A stretch of DNA of 64,000 bases from Ancylostoma caninum (lineage: Eukaryota; Nematoda; Chromadorea; Rhabditida; Ancylostomatidae): positions 496,001 to 560,000 of the forward strand of contig JBAJFG010000034.1 in assembly GCA_037903475.1 (NCBI GenBank). The letters run 5' to 3'. The position numbers and the translations under genes were made by a program. The notes beneath the pieces were generated by a model that was not told the origin of the DNA, did not search any database, and saw only the letters and a program-made list of their open reading frames with translations. Below are positions 34,048 to 46,400 of this stretch, piece by piece; position 1 is the first letter of the stretch; the number at the start of each line of letters is the position of its first letter.

Positions 34048-35068
34048 TACTTTGAAAGGGTTCAAGGTTCGGAGGCGCCAAGGAGATCACATTTCTGGTC
34101 TAGTCCAAGCCCTGAAACTGATGTGTGAAAATTAATAGGAAGTCTAGTTCTCAAATTTACTTTTATGATCACTCATCTCTTCACCTGGTGCTCGTTTCAA
34201 GTTTTTATTCATTATTATGTTCTTTTACCTTCAGCGGCACAACCATGCGACGCTACCCATCGCGTCGCCCACGTCACCTTCTCGCGAAAATGTATAGACA
34301 CAGCTTTTGCCAATTGCTAAAGTCTTCACAAGTCATTCTAAGGATACTTTTCACGCACCCCGTATAAGGGATTAATGAAGCTGACGCTGGGTTCTTGTGA
34401 AATTGTGTGGAGGCTTCTTCGTTGCTACAATTGGAAAGAGAAACAGCCATTTTCCTCTCTCCTTCTTCTAACAATTTGAGTTGTTTCGGAAATTTCGATT
34501 CATTCATCGTCTTCTTACTTATTACTTACATTGCTGTACTCTCTCATGATTGGTGCCGAATGAGCTCCAGGTGTTGCTGGCCCTATTAAAAGATTTATCT
34601 GAGAATTTGCTTAGGATGTTGTAATTTCATTTGGGTTGTGGGAGACCTATATTCTAAAAATGGCATAGACAGGTGGGATTTTGGGCCTTATGGGGGATCA
34701 AGTTCCAGTAGTTTTATTTCTGTACATAACAATTTTTATTTATTTTTTTACATCCTCCACTGGATAGCTTATCATGTAAAACAGGGAAATACAAAGGAGG
34801 CATTGAAGGTTAGGGAAGTCCGGATGAGACCTTTTAGTACTTGACTGCTGAAGGTTCTGTTTTTCTGCATAGTGAAAATTATTTTTTGTTGAGTAAGCTC
34901 GGGAGAAAGTTCTCCGTCTACATCCCAGTGAAACTACTTTTTTTGAGGAAATTCTGCCTTCCTGAGATGAAATGCAGATTTGAATTGGCTCATGTTTGCC
35001 GTTTTGAGACACATTCTTTTCGTAGTTTCAGTTTAATAATCTTTTATTTGAGCATTTTCGTTTCAGGA

Positions 35069-37940
35069 ATGATAACCGATGTTAAAGAAGAAGGTGGTGA
35101 GTTTGAGGTGATGACGCTAAGTCCTATGAATGAGGGAATAGAACGGAGTTCCCGTACATGCTCGCAGATATTTCGGGGCATTTTCATGCCAGTAACTGGC
35201 CCATCCGGTGCGTGGACACAAAGACTTTCGAGTCGACTATGCTGCTTCCTGGATTTTCTGTGCTTTCAGGTGCTGATGGCAAAACAGCTCTTGTTTATGA
35301 GGATCTCCGTACCGGCCGGTCCTTTCGGTTCATTCTACATCGAAAAAATGCACGAAAAGCCGACATTTATGCGTGTGCCAGATGTAAATCGAGGAGAAAA
35401 TATGTCCGGATTATGGTAAGAGTAACTGGCTTCAAAATTACCCGCTTTTTAGGATTAATACGTACATTCAGGTCCACAACGACAAATTTCTATGCGACCC
35501 AGCGTCTCTAGATCACATCTGCTATATGAACGCTGTAGAGTAAGTTTGTACTTTGTCCCATAAGTCACGCATAGGCGAGTTTAAACAGCTTTTAAAATTG
35601 TACTATCGTTTATTTTGCGTATTTTTTAGACTGCGTGATGAACGCCTAAAGATTGAGCAACGGAAACAAAGTAGCGTGAAAAAGCCTTCTTCAGAAGTCA
35701 CTAATTTCGGTCTGTTTTTTTTTCTAGCATTTTATATGGTTGGATAGATGCCCCGCCCCTTAAGTCAAGTCCAGCCAATTAGAGGATGATCATCGACCTA
35801 TTGATTGACTGCGAGCATTTATGTGGTTTTTAGCAATTAAATCTAGTTTATGGATCCCGCCCAAGATCTACGGAACTTTATCGAATGCCTCTAAACAAGT
35901 CCGTTTCCAGAGTTGCTTCAGCATCTGTTAGGAAAATATAGTGATCCACAGCAATCAATACGTATACTTTGTTTGAGTTCGAGTTTGCAAATTGTAATTC
36001 TTAAGAAAATAGTTAGGATCCACGGAAATGTTTTATTTTCTTTGCGTTTTCTCTGCCCCCTTGTTTATGTGAACATTTCCAGTCGTCCATCTAAAATTAG
36101 CTAACTAGTAGTGTGAAGGAGTACTAGTATAGCATTGAATTTTCCTGAGATTCAGATGAAAAACTGCTGGAAGGTAGTATTGGTGTCTTGTGCCCTCGTG
36201 GGGAATTCCAAGAAGCTGTCCAGTCGGAATCGCATTCGCTGAAGGCCGAGTCGCACAGCTCTGCCAGCCCCAAGTGAGTCTGTCTGGATTGACAAGCTCT
36301 GTAGTGAAGTTCATTCCTCGAGCAACACTTTTGAAAAATCGATTTCCAGAAGTCCAGCGGCTGCCTTCGAGGAATCAGCGCTGTTGTTGTCGTTGAATGA
36401 GTTCGTTAGTCAAACAGATCCGCTAGCGGAGGTAGAGTGTTGTTGTCATGACTACTTCAATATCATTATCATTAGTAATTACTGCTGTAGCAGTAACGAT
36501 AGACACATGCACTTTACGATGTCAGAGTTTTTCAGGATAATTGTAGCTGTACGGTAGTGGTTTTTCGGTTGTGGCGAATGAATTCATGCTCCTTATAAGA
36601 ATTGAAGAAGGAGAGAAATCTAGATTCATCACGCTAATTTGTTAAAGAATAATCAATTCTGATAGTGTTTAGGAGATGAACTACTTAGAAAACTAGCAGT
36701 TGCAGAACTGGCCAATCATCCTCAGGTCCTCTATATTCTCAACCAGCCAATCACGGCGTGGACATCTATTAGGAGTGAAATGAAATCTTTTTTTTCTTGA
36801 AGAAGCAAAATGTGTCGATTTACTACTAGAGCGATATCAGTCAAACTGGAATTGCGTACAATTTCTGAAATGGACTTGGTTAAGATCATGTGACACATGG
36901 TTTTTTCGGATTTCCTGGGGTTTTGACTGGTCTTTATTTATTTATTATTATTTATTTGTTATATACATAGTGGAAAGTCACAATGCAACCCTTCGCAAAG
37001 AAGCTATGTATATTAAGGAAGGACTATGGAAGGGTTATTGGAGGTTTAAAAGAGTAACAAAGTCATGGATTTAAATTGCAGCGTGCGTGAGGCTACGAAC
37101 CGTATCGACCCATGAATATGGATTATGGGTTCCTTTTTATTATTTATGGATATGGATCACTGAAAATACAACACTGTTATGAGAAGTTCGGTGTGAGCGC
37201 ATCGTGAGAAAAAGTGGGCGTGGTTACCGTTCTGCGATTGGTTCATTCAAATGCACTTCCCGCCCTCCATTACCAACTCATCTGGCATTGACGCATCACA
37301 ACTCTACGTATGGACAAGTTGAATGGACAATTTGATATGATAGGGTGAAGACGCTGTCTTAATCGGCCAATCGCAGAGTAGTGGTAACGCCCCATTTTCT
37401 TCATAAAGTACCGCAACTGCGATTTCGCGAAAGATCATCAAGTGTTGCGCGTAGTTTATGAATGTTTGTCTGCGAGTGTTAACGACGATTTTTCCTCTGG
37501 TGATGGTTGCCAAAAATTTGTGGAGCGGTTAATTCAAACATCCAGGAAAAATAGTGGAGTTTCTGATTGATATTCTAGCGACATATCGGTCTTCATTGTG
37601 CTTCGTCAGACATTTTCATGCTATAGTTTCCGATTTTCGACGAATGAGTGTTATATTTTCTCAGGCCAATCCATCAAATGATGCGATGGAAGTAGGAACG
37701 AGCCGAGACGACGATCCTCCCCACTTCAAAGAGGAACCCCAAACCTCTGAGCAGGAACCAGTTGAAACGAAACCTGCACCTCTACTTCGAGACGAAGTGT
37801 GCCTGGAAAGTATCAAAATGGCCCTTGAAAGGTTGCCGACAAACATTCGTGATAGGGCTTATGTTGACATTCTTCGTTATGTTTACACAACAATTTTTGA
37901 CAAATATCTTCTGTCTGAACTGGAGCTACAAAACCAGTAA
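35069..37940 (+). CDS. Putative FLYWCH-like zinc-binding protein, 299 aa, 7 exons
   Basis: The exons are 35069-35096, 35168-35415, 35472-35539, 35630-35709, 36156-36273, 36350-36431 and 37665-37940, summing to 900 nt with matching phases throughout. The start ATG lies 2 nt after a TTTCAG acceptor, typical of spliced-leader addition. Residues about 40-110 contain YEDLRTGRSFRF, then YACARCKSRRKY, then LCDPASLDHIC. This C-x2-C...C-x6-H-x-C array with preceding aromatic residues resembles nematode FLYWCH-type zinc modules. A Lys/Arg-rich helix (RDERLKIEQRKQSS) follows, then an acidic Ser/Pro-rich region and a helical C-terminus (LERLPTNIRDRAYVDILRYV). The likely role is a nuclear DNA-binding protein, but this is an inference. 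The donor at 35709 (G|GTCTGT) is weak. An AATAAA lies at 38338-38343. Confidence 0.7.
37206..37406. repeat. Fold-back element carrying ATTGG and GGGCG boxes (intronic)
   Basis: The left arm GTGGGCGTGGTTACC...TCTGCGATTGG is the inverted repeat of the right arm CCAATCGCAGA...GGTAACGCCCC. Arms are about 50 bp around a 100-bp loop. It lies in the intron between exons 6 and 7 of the FLYWCH-like gene. It shares the CTGCGATTGG core with the element at 59466-59589. Confidence 0.8.
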
Positions 37941-38337
37941 GGCGATCCTGGGATTTGCTTTAATTGTGGTTCCTTGTAAAATATCGAAGTTTTGTTGGAT
38001 ATTACACGTGTAAACTTATGATTTGTTGTACTTTATACTACCTAATGAAGCAGTAATTGTTTTATTGTTATGATCTTAGAGAACGAAGCAGTTTTGACTG
38101 TTATGGTGCTTGTGATTTACTGCGAAGGAAATTTTTAAATTGTAGTAGGTATCCCAGTGCATATGGTCACTTTTCTTGGAATGAGCTTCATTGTGAGTTA
38201 CTTAGCGTGTCTTTTTCCAGGATTCACGGATTGAAGTGCCTATCTTCTTATACTTCTTGTACATATGTTCATAACTTGCATGCTGTCGTTATGATTACTT
38301 TTGTTATTACTTGTTAAACTGGTATTTGCTGGTTATT

Positions 38338-38343
38338 AATAAA
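38338..38343 (+). terminator. Polyadenylation signal AATAAA of the FLYWCH-like gene
   Basis: The first AATAAA after the stop codon, about 400 nt into the T-rich 3' region. A canonical hexamer at a plausible distance; the assignment is by position only. Confidence 0.55.
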
Positions 38344-40029
38344 AAGCGTTGACATTCGCTGTCTATTTTGTGACGATGTTAAAAAAGTGCGATCTAAGAA
38401 TAACGTTATCGATGTCAGCAAATTTCTTTTCGTATCGTCCTTGTCTCGGACGCACGCGTGACGGGGCAAAGGTCGCAGCGGCGATGATCGCGACGGTCCG
38501 TAACAGGTTGTACGCCACGTTACATTACTAGTATACTACTAGTTTTGAGGAGTAATTCGTGCCCATTCGCGCTGTCTCGTGGCAGTTTCCCCGACGCAAA
38601 AGTTCGTCTGTTGAAGCAGTATTGTTTACATTCGCGTAGCTGCTTCTCATTTTAGCGTATGCTATTGATCGCTGAGTTGGGATGGATGTTCCAAGAAAAT
38701 TCGGGAGCACAGCGGGCGGTGTCCGAGTTCTTCTGGATTTGCTCACTGGTGTGAGATGTCCGGGATAGTGTGTGAATTTGTCCGTGCATGTGTGAGTGTG
38801 TGTTTGTGTGTGTGCTAGGTCTGGTGGTGGCGTGATTTCGCTCGCTGCTCTCCGCCCATATTTCCTGCAACTTTGCTGCCAACCTCATTTTTACCAACTG
38901 CGGGCACTTGAAGTGTACTCGTCCGCCTGCTGTTTACACTACTGCTTCGTTACTAGTTATTCAACTTGTCAGCAACTTAAATTCGTACACTGTTTTCGTG
39001 AATCATCGCTGCAAAATGCAAAGCACACACTCATCGCAGATGTTTCGGCGCGTCTCGATGTATCGATTGCAATCCGTCCTAAATCACGCATTCCTCCGGT
39101 TTTGAACGCTATTTTCGTGCCTCAAATAACAATTTCGTGCCGCTGCACGAAATTCAATCAGCTGTGCAAATCCGCAAATTATTTCCTGGAATCGCTTGTA
39201 GCAGCCAAGCTACAAGCTGTAGTCATGTTGACATATCTTATCAAACCATGCTTTTTTTTCATAGGCGTCTTGGAAAAGTCGCGATGTCATTGCAGAAAAC
39301 AGGCTTTTACTGCAAACTCTAACAAGTAGCGCAGTCGTTCGGACCTCTTTTTCATTGCCGTATCGATTAACGTCCTATTTTCTCGGGCGAAGCCTTATAG
39401 CGAACCTCATTTTACCTCGTCTATTATGCAAAGTCTGCGTTTCGCTTGGAATTCCTACGAAATTGCACTTTTTTCGAGGATTCCAACTGGGAAAAGCGCA
39501 CGTGCGCAATAACGTAAACATGGCGTGACGTGTTTTCGTTCAATTTGAATTTTAATGCTTATTATTTCTTATGCCTTTTGGTCCATGAATCTCAAACCCT
39601 GTGTCGATAAAGCACGTTTTTGCCCATTTATTGCTCTTTTCTGCAGTTTTATCGGCATGTTTGTTGGATTTTTGATCTTCGAACTCGTACTCGTCGTCCA
39701 GCCACGCGTCATGTGCTGTGCTATTCACTCACCACTTGCTATTGAATTTCACTCTCGTCATTCATCCGGAATTTTTCATATGTTTTTTCTTCCTGGCGTC
39801 CAGCGCATCTGTCCTTTCCATTTCTCGCTCTCTCCCTTTTCACTTTCTATGCATACCTTAGAAATGATGCAAATAATGAGTCAACGTAATTTCCTTGCTC
39901 CTTTTGTTCATGTTTTCGTTTAATTTCACCACAATGCAGTTTCCCAGTACTTTTTGTTTATTTTTCTGTGTTTCCGATGAGCTTTTCGAATTTCTACTCG
40001 TATTTACTCAAACCATTCGTTGAGTACTT
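38344..40029. other. Intergenic stretch without a supported gene
   Basis: The sequence is rich in CGT/ACG around 38440-38560 and in TG dinucleotides at 38790-38815. Several open frames of 60-180 codons exist, but none shows a domain, a consistent set of splice sites or biased codon use. No RNA gene was recognised. Confidence 0.5.
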
Positions 40030-40700
40030 CATTCATTCATTCATTCATTCATTCATTCATTCATTCATTCATTCATTCATTCATTCATTCATTCATTCAT
40101 TCATTCATTCATTCATTCCGTTCATTCATTCATTCACTCGCTCATTCATCTATTCATTCATTCATTCGTCGATTCATTCATTCATTCATTCATTCATTCA
40201 TTCATTCATTCATTCATTCATTCATCCATTCATTCATTCGTCGATTCATTCATTCATTCATTCGCATTCATTCTCATTCATTCGCATTCATCCACTCCTT
40301 CGGTCATTCATTCATTCGCATTCATTGACTCATTCATTCATCCATTCATTCCGTTCATTCATTCATTCATTCATTCATTCATTCATTCATTCATTCATTC
40401 ATTCATTCATTCATTCATTCATTCATTCCGTTCATTCATTCATTCACTCGCTCATTCATCTATTCATTTATTTATTCATTTATTTATTCATTCATTCATT
40501 CATCCACTTATTCATTCCGTTCATTCATGCGGTCATTCATTCATTCATTCATTCATTCCGTTCATTCATCATTCATTTATTTATTCATCTCGTTCATTCA
40601 TTCATTCCGTTCATTCATTCATTTATTCATTCATTCATTCATTCGCTCACTCCATTCATTTTCCGTTCATTCATTCATTCATCCATTCATTCATTCATTC
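40030..40700. repeat. CATT tetranucleotide satellite, about 670 bp, with internal segment duplication
   Basis: A nearly continuous (CATT)n array, broken by variant units such as CCGTT, CACTCGCT, CATCTATT and GTCGATT. The same variant string (TTCCGTTCATT, then CACTCGCTCATTCATCTATT) occurs near 40116-40155 and again near 40425-40463, so an approximately 310-bp block has been duplicated. The long frame of Phe-Ile-His-Ser repeats read through it is an artefact. Confidence 0.95.
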
Positions 40701-41556
40701 TCTTACTTACTTATTCTTTTATTTATATGCGCGCTTATCAGAGCTGCTTAATATTCTTTTTTCATTCAATTTATTTCCGCATTTTCTTCCAGACTTCTCA
40801 GCAGCCATTGTGCTGACTATCGTTCTTTTGTCTTCTTTGAAACTGTAGGTTTAGCAGTAATCTTTCGTCACTTCAACTATCTTGCAGCTTTATTTTCTTA
40901 TCAACGCTGATACTGAGGTTACGTTGCGATCATCACACATTTTCATCTGCTTCATTGATCAGCAGAATTTGCAGGAATTTCAATAGAAGCTCGGCGAGGC
41001 GTTAAATGTCTGCTGCTTACCGTCACAATGTCTCAATTTTCACGTTTTTTTTTTCTTTTTGTTTGACATTCAGAGAATTTTGCACTTTGGTGCTTCCTTG
41101 CTTTTCTACGACTAGCACCATTCTAGCGGTTTGACAACCATGCGGAACATTGCATTTTTTTCCACTTTATTAGAGTCCATTGGGATCCAGACGCCTGTTT
41201 TCCAGGAAAATATCAATCACTTCTGCCTATATTTTCTTTTCATTGTTATGTGAAATGTGACATCACCATCGAGAACTGCTTTTGAACCGCTTTTTCTTTC
41301 ACGAGTCCTTTTTCTTTTTCGCTTTCCAATCATTTCTTGTCTACTAGATTACCAGAATTAGCTCTAGCACTGTTGTCTTTCTGCTTCAACCTTTAGATGA
41401 GTTTGAGTTGAGTACCTGGAATATTATTACTTTTCATGAAGCTCTTTGTTAGTAACTATCCCAAGTGTTCCTTTGTAGAGGTACACTTTACACCTTTGAA
41501 GATCAACATTTTTTTCTTCTGCCTTGATGAGATTTTTTCTGAACTTGTGTTCCGTA

Positions 41557-42001
41557 TATTTATTTATTTATTTAATGCACCAGAAGTGCGCTTAAGATAA
41601 AACATTCATGAAAAGGCCCTAATTAGTAATATTGAGTAACTTTGGATAAGTAAGGAATGATGTATACGAGGACCATTAATGTTAGCGTTATGGTCAGGCC
41701 CATAAATATATGGTGATGGTCTACAGGTTTTTATTCGAACCGCTTCAGTGAAAATGAAATTTTATCAACAAGAAGCCTAACCATGTGAAATACCAGCTTT
41801 GCTTGAGTTCGAGAGAATTCATTTTCGTCTAGGTGAAGCCTGTTCCTTGTTCTTGTCTGAAACACGATGACATTTCGATTTCTCCTATCTTTTTTGCCGT
41901 TGGTGTACAGCACGTCTGACCTTTCCACATTTCACTCGTCTATTTTTTTTTGCAGTACTTTTCCATCGTCGTGCAGAAACCTATTTATTTACTTACTTAT
42001 T
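41557..42001. repeat. (TTTA)n-headed dispersed repeat copies
   Basis: Short TTTA microsatellites occur at 41557-41575 and 41981-42001, and also at 36933-36960 and 62871-62886. Each is followed by A/T-rich sequence that begins with a comparable GCACxxAG or ATAxACATAG-type start. In the opposite orientation these would be (TAAA)n tails, as found on SINE or non-LTR elements. Homology between the bodies is weak by eye. Confidence 0.3.
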
Positions 42002-43390
42002 AAGCACATAGGCTTGCAAGGTTAATAACAGGTGAACTTTAGGACATGCAGAACTTGTATAAAAACAAGAAATGAACTGAGTTAGGAAAGAAATAGTGAG
42101 TGATAATTGTAGTTGTACAGGTAGAAGTCACGCAAGCGGCATGAAAGATGTGAATTAATCTACTTTTCTCACTTTCTATCCTGTGTAATTTTAATGTTTC
42201 TATGGTGCTATTGAGAATAGAGGAGCACAATTACATTATATGTATTCTGTGCTGGCTTGACATTTGCTTCCAGAAGAACCTCACCAAAAACCCAAGATCA
42301 ACCTCTACTTGGACGTTTCAGCCGTTCCTTGCTCTAGCCTACTTCTGGAAACATTATGAAAGAGGCATAATTTGTGGAGATCCGGGAACGACAGCTGCAG
42401 CGCTTGAAATACTTCCTACTCACACTCATTCTAAAACAGGTGGATGAAGGGTGGATCTAGCTTATACTAGATGCTAAAGTTACAGTGATGTGAATAGAAC
42501 TACGATACTGGAGTTTTGTCCCGGAAGAGGAATTACTTCTCAGGTCATGGCGAATCCTGTCTCAGCGAAACACTGAATTGAGCTTGAAGAGCTTTGAAGA
42601 CTCTGGTGGCTACACCGGAATCCTTTTCTATTTCTTCCTTCTTTACCAATTTCAGCAGACTCTTTAAGAAATGTCATGTACTAGCAATTTCCTCAGATTT
42701 TTATGGTTCATAACATCTAATAAATAAACAAACTTAATGAAAGAATAAAAAGCAAACAAAAATAAAAAAGGAAAAAATAAGGAAAAGCTCCGTTTCGTTC
42801 CTTCCCTTAGACGGAGAAAAAGAAAAAGTAAGCAAGTTATGCTGAATTTCACTTAAACAGAAGAGAAGATAGAGAAAAAAAGAGAAAATATTCTGTTGCT
42901 TTCGATTCTAATACCAATATACAAATAAGTCGGCAAGACACCGATTACTATCTTTGCATTTATGGAGGCCACGATGCGGCGAAGCATGCGAATTCAATTC
43001 GCGGATCTCTGGATCCATTTTCTGGAACCACATCTGCGGGAAGAGAATGCAGAAAAACTCGATTTTCCACCTGAACACTATGTTTGCTGCTTTTCTTTCA
43101 GTCCTTACGTCGTTAGAACTTCTTAATCACAATTTGTCACCTCTTGGTTCATTTCAAGCCTAAGACATATAGGATGTATCAAATACAATTTGATACGTTC
43201 CTTGGTGATTTCTTACTACTTAGTGAATTTTTTTCGAAGTGAAAAAAGCCTACTTCTTTCTTATTCGTTCTTTTCTGCCTTATCTCACTCTCGATCAGCT
43301 CTTTTTTTTTCCAGAATTTGTGCGGAATTTCCGTTCCTGGTTGTTTTTTGCTGTGTCTGTCACTCACGCTCCCGAAATCCTCTTATTTCA

Positions 43391-43406
43391 GTCAAGGGCG
43401 CCACCA
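43391..43406 (+). promoter_or_regulatory. Probable trans-splice acceptor of the MBOAT gene
   Basis: TCTTATTTCAG ends at 43391, 14 nt before an ATG in strong context (GCCACCATG). The site and spacing fit spliced-leader addition. No upstream coding exon in phase was seen. Confidence 0.5.
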
Positions 43407-46400
43407 TGCCTGGCGTCCACACGTTTTATGATGGAGCAACATTTCTGCAACCGATCGCTAAGCATTACGGTGTGCAAGTTGATAAGGTGATGACGTCAAA
43501 CTGACTGTACTATGTATTACTGCAGTAACATCGAGCTATTCCAGATCAACTTTGTGCTATGTATGTTTTCGTCACTGTTCCTAGCATATGTGTACAAGCG
43601 ATTTATGGCGCCAGGCGCCGTGTCACGTCAAATGCGTGTCTTATTCCCGCCTCTGATTGGGATCTCATTCTGTTTCTTCTGTTTTGGCCGGTAAATAAGT
43701 TCTTGTTACTAAGTAGTAGCAAGTAATGTGCTGTGATGGGATACTGATAACATCGGCGTGAACTTTTATCATGCAGTCGTTGTACTTGTTGGATGTTTAC
43801 GCCATCAAGTGATACTGGTCACCTGTCTGGATATTTCTGGAGGAAAGTGCAACGTCTGCAACTTTTCAGGGCATCAAAACATCTTCTCGCCAACTGTCTA
43901 CTTAACTATGCGATTATGTATTTTGCACCACCGAAGCACGTTCACAGGTGAGCGACGCGTTTCTGGAATCGCGTAGCAGCTCTCTGGATATCCGCAGGAC
44001 GATTGCGGATAATACGTACACTATAACTGTAACTGTGCTGCAAAGATCCACGTTTTTGGACTTTAATGTATAACATGAGTAAGCGCACGTTAAAAATGGC
44101 GCCAAAACCTACAGTAACCTTCTTCGCATGTCATTTTATTATGTACCTGGCAGTGCTGGCATAGGTATCCACGAAGAAAGTATAAAAAATGGAGAAGAAA
44201 ATAGATGAATCCTTGTCTAAGCGGCAAATGGGGAAAGAGGTTGAAGTATTTATCCGTTATCCTTTCGGAAGGAAGAAAAAAATTTTTTTTGGAAAATGTT
44301 CTTAGGATCTAATTAACACGGGATTATCCGGATTTACTATGGATGATTGAGATTATTTGGATCACGAAAGTATTATTAATATATCAAGGATTTGAGCGAT
44401 CCATCATTTTATTTGCAAACCTCACAGTTCAACAGAAATGTGTTTTGACTTTTCGCCGCAGTGCGACGGAAGTGTAGACAATTTTTTTAAAATTTTTACT
44501 TTTTTGAATTGCACGATGTTTTCTCCTTCATGGAAAATCAAATTACAGATAAGAATCACGGGAAATGTTAACAAAATGAGCCTGTTTCCGAGTCCTTAAT
44601 GGCAAAATAAGAAGTATTCTTTATCGTAGTTGAAGTGCTTCTGACGCATTGAGAACCAACAGATGATTCATCCATTCTTTAGGTTAAAAATTGGCAGTTC
44701 TATCAATTTTGGGTTTTTTTCTGCAAAAACATTATATCTTAAATCTCATGTATCTAGAAGTAGAAATCATTGAATTCCCTTCTTCCCTTGTATCCATGTA
44801 TTTTTTTTTCCAAAAATGTTCCTTTTTGAGAAAGTAACTCATTCTGTAGGAATACACCGCTCGAAAATAAGTTCTATTTGAAAATGGACTAGTTTCTATT
44901 TTATCGCTGCGTTGACTGTTGTGTTGTAAAGTTTTGAATCTACTTTAAAAAAATTATTGTTGATCTTCCGAGTTGGGAAATTTCCTAGGGTTACGAATCC
45001 ATGAATTCTGCTTTGAATTTCAAGGTGCATTTGAGTTTAGAAATGGCTCTATTCCTGACTAAGATGAGCAGCTTCCAACGTGAATCATGCAGTTTTGAAT
45101 TTCATGGCAATTCATCTAAATCAGCATACTTTGAATGATCGATTTTGTGGAGTTTTTCAACGGCAAAATCGAAAATTGCTTACCCTTTTATTAAGTCAGA
45201 AGCTTCTCTGTGCTTTTCTCAGGAGCAATAAGTATTCTACAAGAAGGTTGACCTCTGAAACGGTATTCTTTACTACATAGCTAGAAATGAGTTAAATAAT
45301 TTTTTCCTTACAAAGTGCTCTTAACCATTTGCTGCCTCGTTGCGGATCACGACAGATCTTCCTTTTTACTAGGATCGATGCGATTGAAGAAATTCTACCT
45401 ACATTTCAGTGTTTTTATGCTGAATCTTCCGTTTGTGTGAATAAATGGAACAAAATAAATGAAAAGGAGAGATACGTGCATATGTATGCACGATGAACGG
45501 TTTCTGTATGAGTACAATCGTCTGTTACAAAAGCTTCTGTGCCGATCAAATCACATTCAATTTTTTCCCAAAGATTCTCACTCCAATGCGGCTTGCCGAG
45601 CTGATATTAAACCACTTCTTAATTTTTCGATGGAAATATTACCTTTTCTCTCAGGTTAGTGTTCGCTTTCTGCATGTGCTACCTTCTGTTCATCCACTTC
45701 TATCGATGGTTGATTCTCACCTCGTATTACCTGGATATCACAGGACCGATGATGGTGGCTGTGCAAAAGGTTAGATTACAGATATTCATTTTTATCTGTG
45801 TAATCGTCGTAAGATTAACGGACGTGAGCCGTTTTACCTCGACAGGGCGGTATGGTAAGATTGTGTAAGTAAATATAAATAAGTAGATGACGTAACGGAA
45901 ATTCGCTACTAAATGATGAATTGACGGAAATTCGCTACTAAGTGATGAATTGAAGTAAGTAACTGTTCATTCACAGCGGTCGCTTTGTGGTAGAGATGAC
46001 GATTATAACCGAAAACTGCTTTACTACACGGTGTAAATTTAACTACACCTACAGTGGATGTCAGTGGTGGTGGCCCACCCACGGCCTCAAGAATGACGCC
46101 GCACAACCGCGTCGCGCGCACTCGTTCGCCGCCAGAATGCTATTCCTTGTCGCATTTCTTCTCGATTCTCGCTTTCTAGCTCGAAAAGCTATAGATCGAG
46201 TAGAAAAGTTGCTAGAAATAACATATCAGTAGCAGAATACATCGGTTATGGCGCGCGCGGTGCGGTTGCGCGGCGTCCTTCTCGAGGCCGCGGATGGGCC
46301 ACCGTCATTGACGTCCACTGTATCCTCCCAAGTGATGGCTTCGTAAACCTAGTTGTGCAGAAGTACGTAGGTTTTCGTTACCAAATTCAATTAGGTGGAC

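Noticed and set aside
35095..35419. Frame running from MITDVKEEGGEFEV straight through 35169-35419
   Set aside because: It lacks the Cys/His array and ends without a usable donor. A 71-nt intron (35097-35167) switches to the frame that holds the zinc-binding-like module and fits all later phases.
39968..40816. 282-codon open frame of Phe-Ile-His-Ser repeats
   Set aside because: It is a translation of the CATT tetranucleotide array. All repeat frames are open by composition, and there are no splice signals or domain.
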